The notes beneath the pieces were generated by a model that saw only the letters and a program-made list of their open reading frames with translations, was not told the DNA's origin and did not search any database. A stretch of 64,000 nucleotides of DNA from positions 2,022,312 to 2,086,311 of the forward strand of contig NC_087084.1 in assembly GCF_026151205.1 (NCBI RefSeq), written 5' to 3'. Below, piece after piece: positions 60,638-64,000 of the stretch; within the stretch, counting starts at the first letter, position 1; each line of letters opens with the position of its first letter. The position numbers were made by a program, and so were the translations under genes. This stretch comes from Bolinopsis microptera (taxonomy: Eukaryota; Ctenophora; Tentaculata; Lobata; Bolinopsidae).

Positions 60638-63600
60638 GGATTACACAGGATTTACACAGGATTACACAGGATTAAAATTAAATTATAGATCCATTATCAT
60701 GGACCGTCATAATTGTTTACAGAAGTTAATGAAAACAATCATCTTTGCTTGAAGTCAGGGCCAGGGTTATCCTTGAGTCTTAATTATGACTAATTCGCGA
60801 GGTTCTCACCAAATTGATAGTAAAATTGTTTAAGTTTCGTGCATTTGAATTACGCTGACGCGTATCTTCGGTGAAGCTATTTCGCTCTTCGGAGCAGCGA
60901 AGGAAAAAAGTGCACACACAGTTGACAGCATAGGAGCGCCTTTCTTGAAATTGAGTATACTGTGGGGTGTTTGGTTGAATATCAAGTGAGCGGTGGCAGT
61001 GAATATGGAGGCTCTGGTGATTTTGAGGAATTACAGTTGAGTAAGGAGACAAAATTTCCATGAGATGATCTTTGAGATTTGTTTCATTGATATTGCTGGA
61101 GTCGGTGATTTCATTGCTTATTTCAATGATTGGCATTTGAGAAAGATTTTTGACTAATTTCGACCTCTGTTTTGAATACAAGTCACAAATGTAAAGAACA
61201 TGCGACTCGTCTTCGATGGTCTCAACGCCCATACTTGATTGGCACCAACCACATAGTCTTTGCTCACGGGGTGTGTTGGAGTATCTGCCTCTTTCAATAT
61301 GGAGATCATGTGCGCTGATTCTAAGTTTTGTGGTACTGTAACGACGAGAAAAGCCTTTGCATAAGTATAAGTAGGGCTCTCGGTTGAAGGTGTGTTTGAT
61401 TGAGTGATAGAATGAGAGTTTAGAAGAAGTAGATTTTTGATATTGCCAACATTTTTTGAATTGATTGGTTAGAGCTTCGATGATTTTAGGAATTCTATAC
61501 TTTTTGCTGCATAGTGGTTTGATGGATTGACTAAAATTTGACTGATTTATGAGGGAGTCTTTTAATAATTTGTGATCACTTACAGGGTTGGGCGCGGCTT
61601 TGTTAGCTGCATTTGTATTGAGAATTCGGTGCGCAGTTACGTGATCTAGTTTGTAAATTTCATCTAGTTCAAGGAGTGGTTTTATGTATCGATACCAAGG
61701 TAAGTTTAGTGATTTTTGTTCTTTTACGGCTGCAGTGACAAACGAATTCGACTTTGATTTTGTATTTAGCCTTTTGAAGTAATTTAACGTTAAGCGAATT
61801 GATTGATAAATCAGAGGAACTCTTCCTGTTTCTCCCCAAACACCTACATTTGATGCTTTACGATGGACTCCCAATGCCCATTTTAGGAATGAAATATGCA
61901 CTCTTTCTTGCAGAGAGGCGCTGATTTTTTTAAGTAAGTTAGTAGCGGTTGCTTCTGTCGAGTTAATCGTTTTGCAAAGAGATTTATTGATCGTACTAGT
62001 GGGTGTCCATATCGGAGCACCATATAATAGAATGGGCTTGATGAGAGAGTCGAACAGTGTAAGGAGTGCTTTAAAAGATAACTTTGAACGCATGACAACC
62101 CTTTTCAGGCCAAAAAATGCACGCATTGCTTTGGTTTTAAGGTTTTGTTGAGCGATCTGTACTTGACCCGATTGATGAAGTTCAAATCCAAGGTAACAAT
62201 AACTGTCAACAATTTCAAGATTAGATCCGTTGAGTGTAAATTTGATGTTTTGTATGTCCTGTTTTAACGTTTTCTTACCAAAGATGACTGCTTGAGTTTT
62301 GAGTTCATTGATTTCAATGCCCCACTCCTTACAAAAATTACCGAGAATATTAAGTTGCTTTTGAGTGGTTTCCTGGTCGAGTGAAAGGAGTATAAGGTCA
62401 TCCGCCCACAGTAGGTGGCTAACAGTCAAATTTGAAAGTACGGGGCAATTTGGAAAATCTAGGAGGCAGGACATATCACTGAGAAAAACTTTAAAAAGAT
62501 CAGGTGAGAGTGGGTGACCTTGTTCTGTACCTTTACGTATCTGGAAGCGTTTACTGAGGTGACCAGATAATTTTATGTAAGCGTACGAGTTTGAGTACAT
62601 ATTTTTGAGGACATTGTAGAAGTTTCCAGTTATGCCATTTTTTGCGAGTTTGAGGAAAAGGGCTTGACGGCAGACTGAGTCGAATGCTTTTTTAAAATCA
62701 ACAAATACTGCATATACAGGTTTCCCCAAAAGTTTATATTTTGAAGCTATAGTTTTCATGGTTAGTATGTGATCGTATGTTTGAGCTTTCTTTGTGAAGC
62801 CTAGTTGGTTAGGTGGATCAGGGCAGTTTTCAGAGCGGAAGCGAATGAGTCGTTCTAAGAGAATAGTTGAAAATAGTTTTCCTATGACACTGCTGACAGC
62901 AACTGCACGGTAGTTGTCAGGATCTGATTTATTACCCTTTTTATGAAGTGGAGATATAATGCTGACGTTCCAGGGATAAATTCCTTGTGAGAAGCAGGCG
63001 TTGAAGAGGTTCAACATAATCAATTTATGATTGGTGTCCAGAGATTTTATAATTTCGTTATTAATCATGTCGAGTGAGGAAGCTTTACCATTTTTTAGGG
63101 ATTTTATACTAGAGTCAAGTTCTGTTTTGGTGATTAAGGAGTTGAGTGACTCAGGATGAGTTGCACCTTGATTTATCAAGTCAGCTTGATCAATCATAGA
63201 AACTTTTTTATTTTCATTTATTGTTTTGTGGTTATCGGAATATAGGTTACCAAAAAAAGTCTCGAATCTATTCATATCATGACTGTCAAAATTTAAAGTT
63301 TCCTTTTTCTGATTTTTTAGTTTTTTGAAAGATTGCCAGTTGAGAATTTTCCCCCCCTCTATGTCCTCATTCATACGTGCGAAGAATTCGTTTTTGGCAG
63401 AGTTCTTCAAACGCTTATAGCTACCCTTGACAAGATAATAGTTTTCACGTATAAGGTTGTTTGACGGGAATTTTGAGGTTGCATCTGTAGCTTTACGAAA
63501 TTCTCTTTTACCTAATCTCGTTTTCCAGTTAAACCAAGGTTTGTTTGAGGTGTGAGATTTTTTGGGTGGTTTGGTTTGTTTGAAACACTTCGAGGCCATG

Positions 63601-63824
63601 TCGCGAAGGTGTTCTGAAAGTCGTTTGTTAATGTCTTTGAGTTCAGTTTCATAATTACGGTCATTGTCTGCTAAAATATTTTGATTGGTGAGTAAGTCGA
63701 TGTTCGATTGAAGTTCATGGATTAAGGTCAATGATAGATTTTCTGACTGAGCTTCGAAAAAGTCGTCTTTGTTCTCTTCGTTGATAATGTATCTGGTTGG
63801 CGCTGTCTGATAAGTGACCTGTAA
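60638..63824 (-). mobile_element. 5'-truncated LINE inserted in the foldback element
   Basis: Breaks the foldback sequence GTGTTCATTGTGCAGGG (intact at about 29796) into GTGTTCATTG and TGTGCAGGG, so the duplicated target is only about 2 bp. The 3' end on the minus strand has about 140 bp of UTR and finishes in short TAATCCTGTG-type tandem repeats rather than poly(A), as in CR1/L2/RTE-like lineages. Confidence 0.8.
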
Positions 63825-63887
63825 TGTGCAGGGACGTTGCATAGACGTTGCATAGACGGTTCTTTTGTTGTTGCACGGACGTTGCAT
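60780..63887 (-). CDS. LINE reverse transcriptase (1035 codons, endonuclease missing)
   Basis: The first 21 or so residues (MQRPCNNKRTVYATSMQRPC) are translated foldback repeats, not LINE protein. From about residue 22 a linker leads into reverse transcriptase: LKNGKASSLDMI (about 264-275), ISPLHKKGN, DNYRAVAV, catalytic Asp397 in FVDFKKAFDSV, GTEQGHPLSPDLF (453-465), LLWADDLILLS with Asp496/Asp497, and a CLGF-type YCYLGF motif. A CxxC..H..C knuckle (LCGWC..SHVLYIC) lies near the C terminus. No upstream endonuclease domain remains and no RNase H is seen. The frame has no stop, so insertion is fairly recent. The family is likely L2/CR1/RTE-like, not resolved. Confidence 0.85.
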   Translation of the reverse strand: MQRPCNNKRTVYATSMQRPCTLQVTYQTAPTRYIINEENKDDFFEAQSENLSLTLIHELQSNIDLLTNQNILADNDRNYETELKDINKRLSEHLRDMASKCFKQTKPPKKSHTSNKPWFNWKTRLGKREFRKATDATSKFPSNNLIRENYYLVKGSYKRLKNSAKNEFFARMNEDIEGGKILNWQSFKKLKNQKKETLNFDSHDMNRFETFFGNLYSDNHKTINENKKVSMIDQADLINQGATHPESLNSLITKTELDSSIKSLKNGKASSLDMINNEIIKSLDTNHKLIMLNLFNACFSQGIYPWNVSIISPLHKKGNKSDPDNYRAVAVSSVIGKLFSTILLERLIRFRSENCPDPPNQLGFTKKAQTYDHILTMKTIASKYKLLGKPVYAVFVDFKKAFDSVCRQALFLKLAKNGITGNFYNVLKNMYSNSYAYIKLSGHLSKRFQIRKGTEQGHPLSPDLFKVFLSDMSCLLDFPNCPVLSNLTVSHLLWADDLILLSLDQETTQKQLNILGNFCKEWGIEINELKTQAVIFGKKTLKQDIQNIKFTLNGSNLEIVDSYCYLGFELHQSGQVQIAQQNLKTKAMRAFFGLKRVVMRSKLSFKALLTLFDSLIKPILLYGAPIWTPTSTINKSLCKTINSTEATATNLLKKISASLQERVHISFLKWALGVHRKASNVGVWGETGRVPLIYQSIRLTLNYFKRLNTKSKSNSFVTAAVKEQKSLNLPWYRYIKPLLELDEIYKLDHVTAHRILNTNAANKAAPNPVSDHKLLKDSLINQSNFSQSIKPLCSKKYRIPKIIEALTNQFKKCWQYQKSTSSKLSFYHSIKHTFNREPYLYLCKGFSRRYSTTKLRISAHDLHIERGRYSNTPREQRLCGWCQSSMGVETIEDESHVLYICDLYSKQRSKLVKNLSQMPIIEISNEITDSSNINETNLKDHLMEILSPYSTVIPQNHQSLHIHCHRSLDIQPNTPQYTQFQERRSYAVNCVCTFFLRCSEERNSFTEDTRQRNSNARNLNNFTINLVRTSRISHN

Positions 63888-64000
63888 AGACGTTGCATAG
63901 ACTGTCCGGAGCTAAACGACCAACTTCCCTTAGTTGCTGTTCTCGTTCAGTTCTGTCCATATTTTATGATCAATGGTTTGGAGTGTCATGTTGTCCTCAA

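Larger units (their letters stand above)
59773..63929. mobile_element. Foldback transposon, second copy, split by a LINE
   Basis: Same ends as the element at 28714 (GGCAACTTGGTCGTTTAGC and CTAAACGACCAACTTCCC) and flanked by a perfect 8-bp duplication TTAGTTGC (59765-59772, 63930-63937). The left arm and most of the right arm (59773-60637) hold the same GTCTATGCAAC and CGGCTACTAGC arrays with some internal loss; the last 105 bp of the right arm (63825-63929) lie beyond the inserted LINE. Confidence 0.85.

Overview
The window looks like nuclear DNA of an invertebrate animal. Evidence: spliced genes with GT..AG introns, an ankyrin/MYND protein, a BTB-BACK-Kelch protein, rhodopsin-class GPCRs, a G-alpha exon remnant, LINEs, a hammerhead-bearing SINE, and AT-rich DNA full of minisatellites. 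A non-bilaterian animal such as a cnidarian is possible, but this is a guess; no rRNA or mitochondrial marker is present.

Region 1 (1-25811, + strand). An ANKMY1-like gene runs from before the left edge to a stop at 9606. I traced about 16 exons; phases agree at every join if one exon with a weak donor is accepted. Its 3' half (exons for the last ankyrin repeats, a heptapeptide-repeat linker and the MYND finger) plus about 4 kb of downstream DNA is tandemly repeated in about 7.1-7.3 kb units starting at 6737, 13827 and 21128. Copy 3 stops at 25811. Copies 2 and 3 lack the 5' exons, and a 116-bp insertion in the linker exon adds a stop. The unit also carries a 30-codon G-alpha fragment, a MITE with an 8-bp target duplication (hAT-like) and a long hairpin.

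Region 2 (25812-37761). No gene found. It holds E-box repeats, 47-bp, 19-bp, 33-bp, 11-bp and 45-bp minisatellites, a 1.19-kb foldback transposon with an 8-bp target duplication (28714-29904), a MITE-like inverted repeat and a promoter-like cluster at 36982-37063.

Region 3 (37762 to past the right end, + strand). A BTB-BACK-Kelch gene, 15 phase-consistent exons, ending in the window after about 3.5 Kelch blades. Its 9.6-kb intron 6 holds a SINE-like piece with a complete type I hammerhead ribozyme, a 4.6-kb non-LTR retrotransposon (minus strand) with one frameshift, and a frameshifted GPCR gene (+). Its 3.9-kb intron 12 holds an intact GPCR gene (minus). Past the last exon lies a second foldback transposon (59773-63929) into which a 5'-truncated LINE has inserted.

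Recurring theme: in several introns the tandem array contains or copies the 3' splice region of that same intron.
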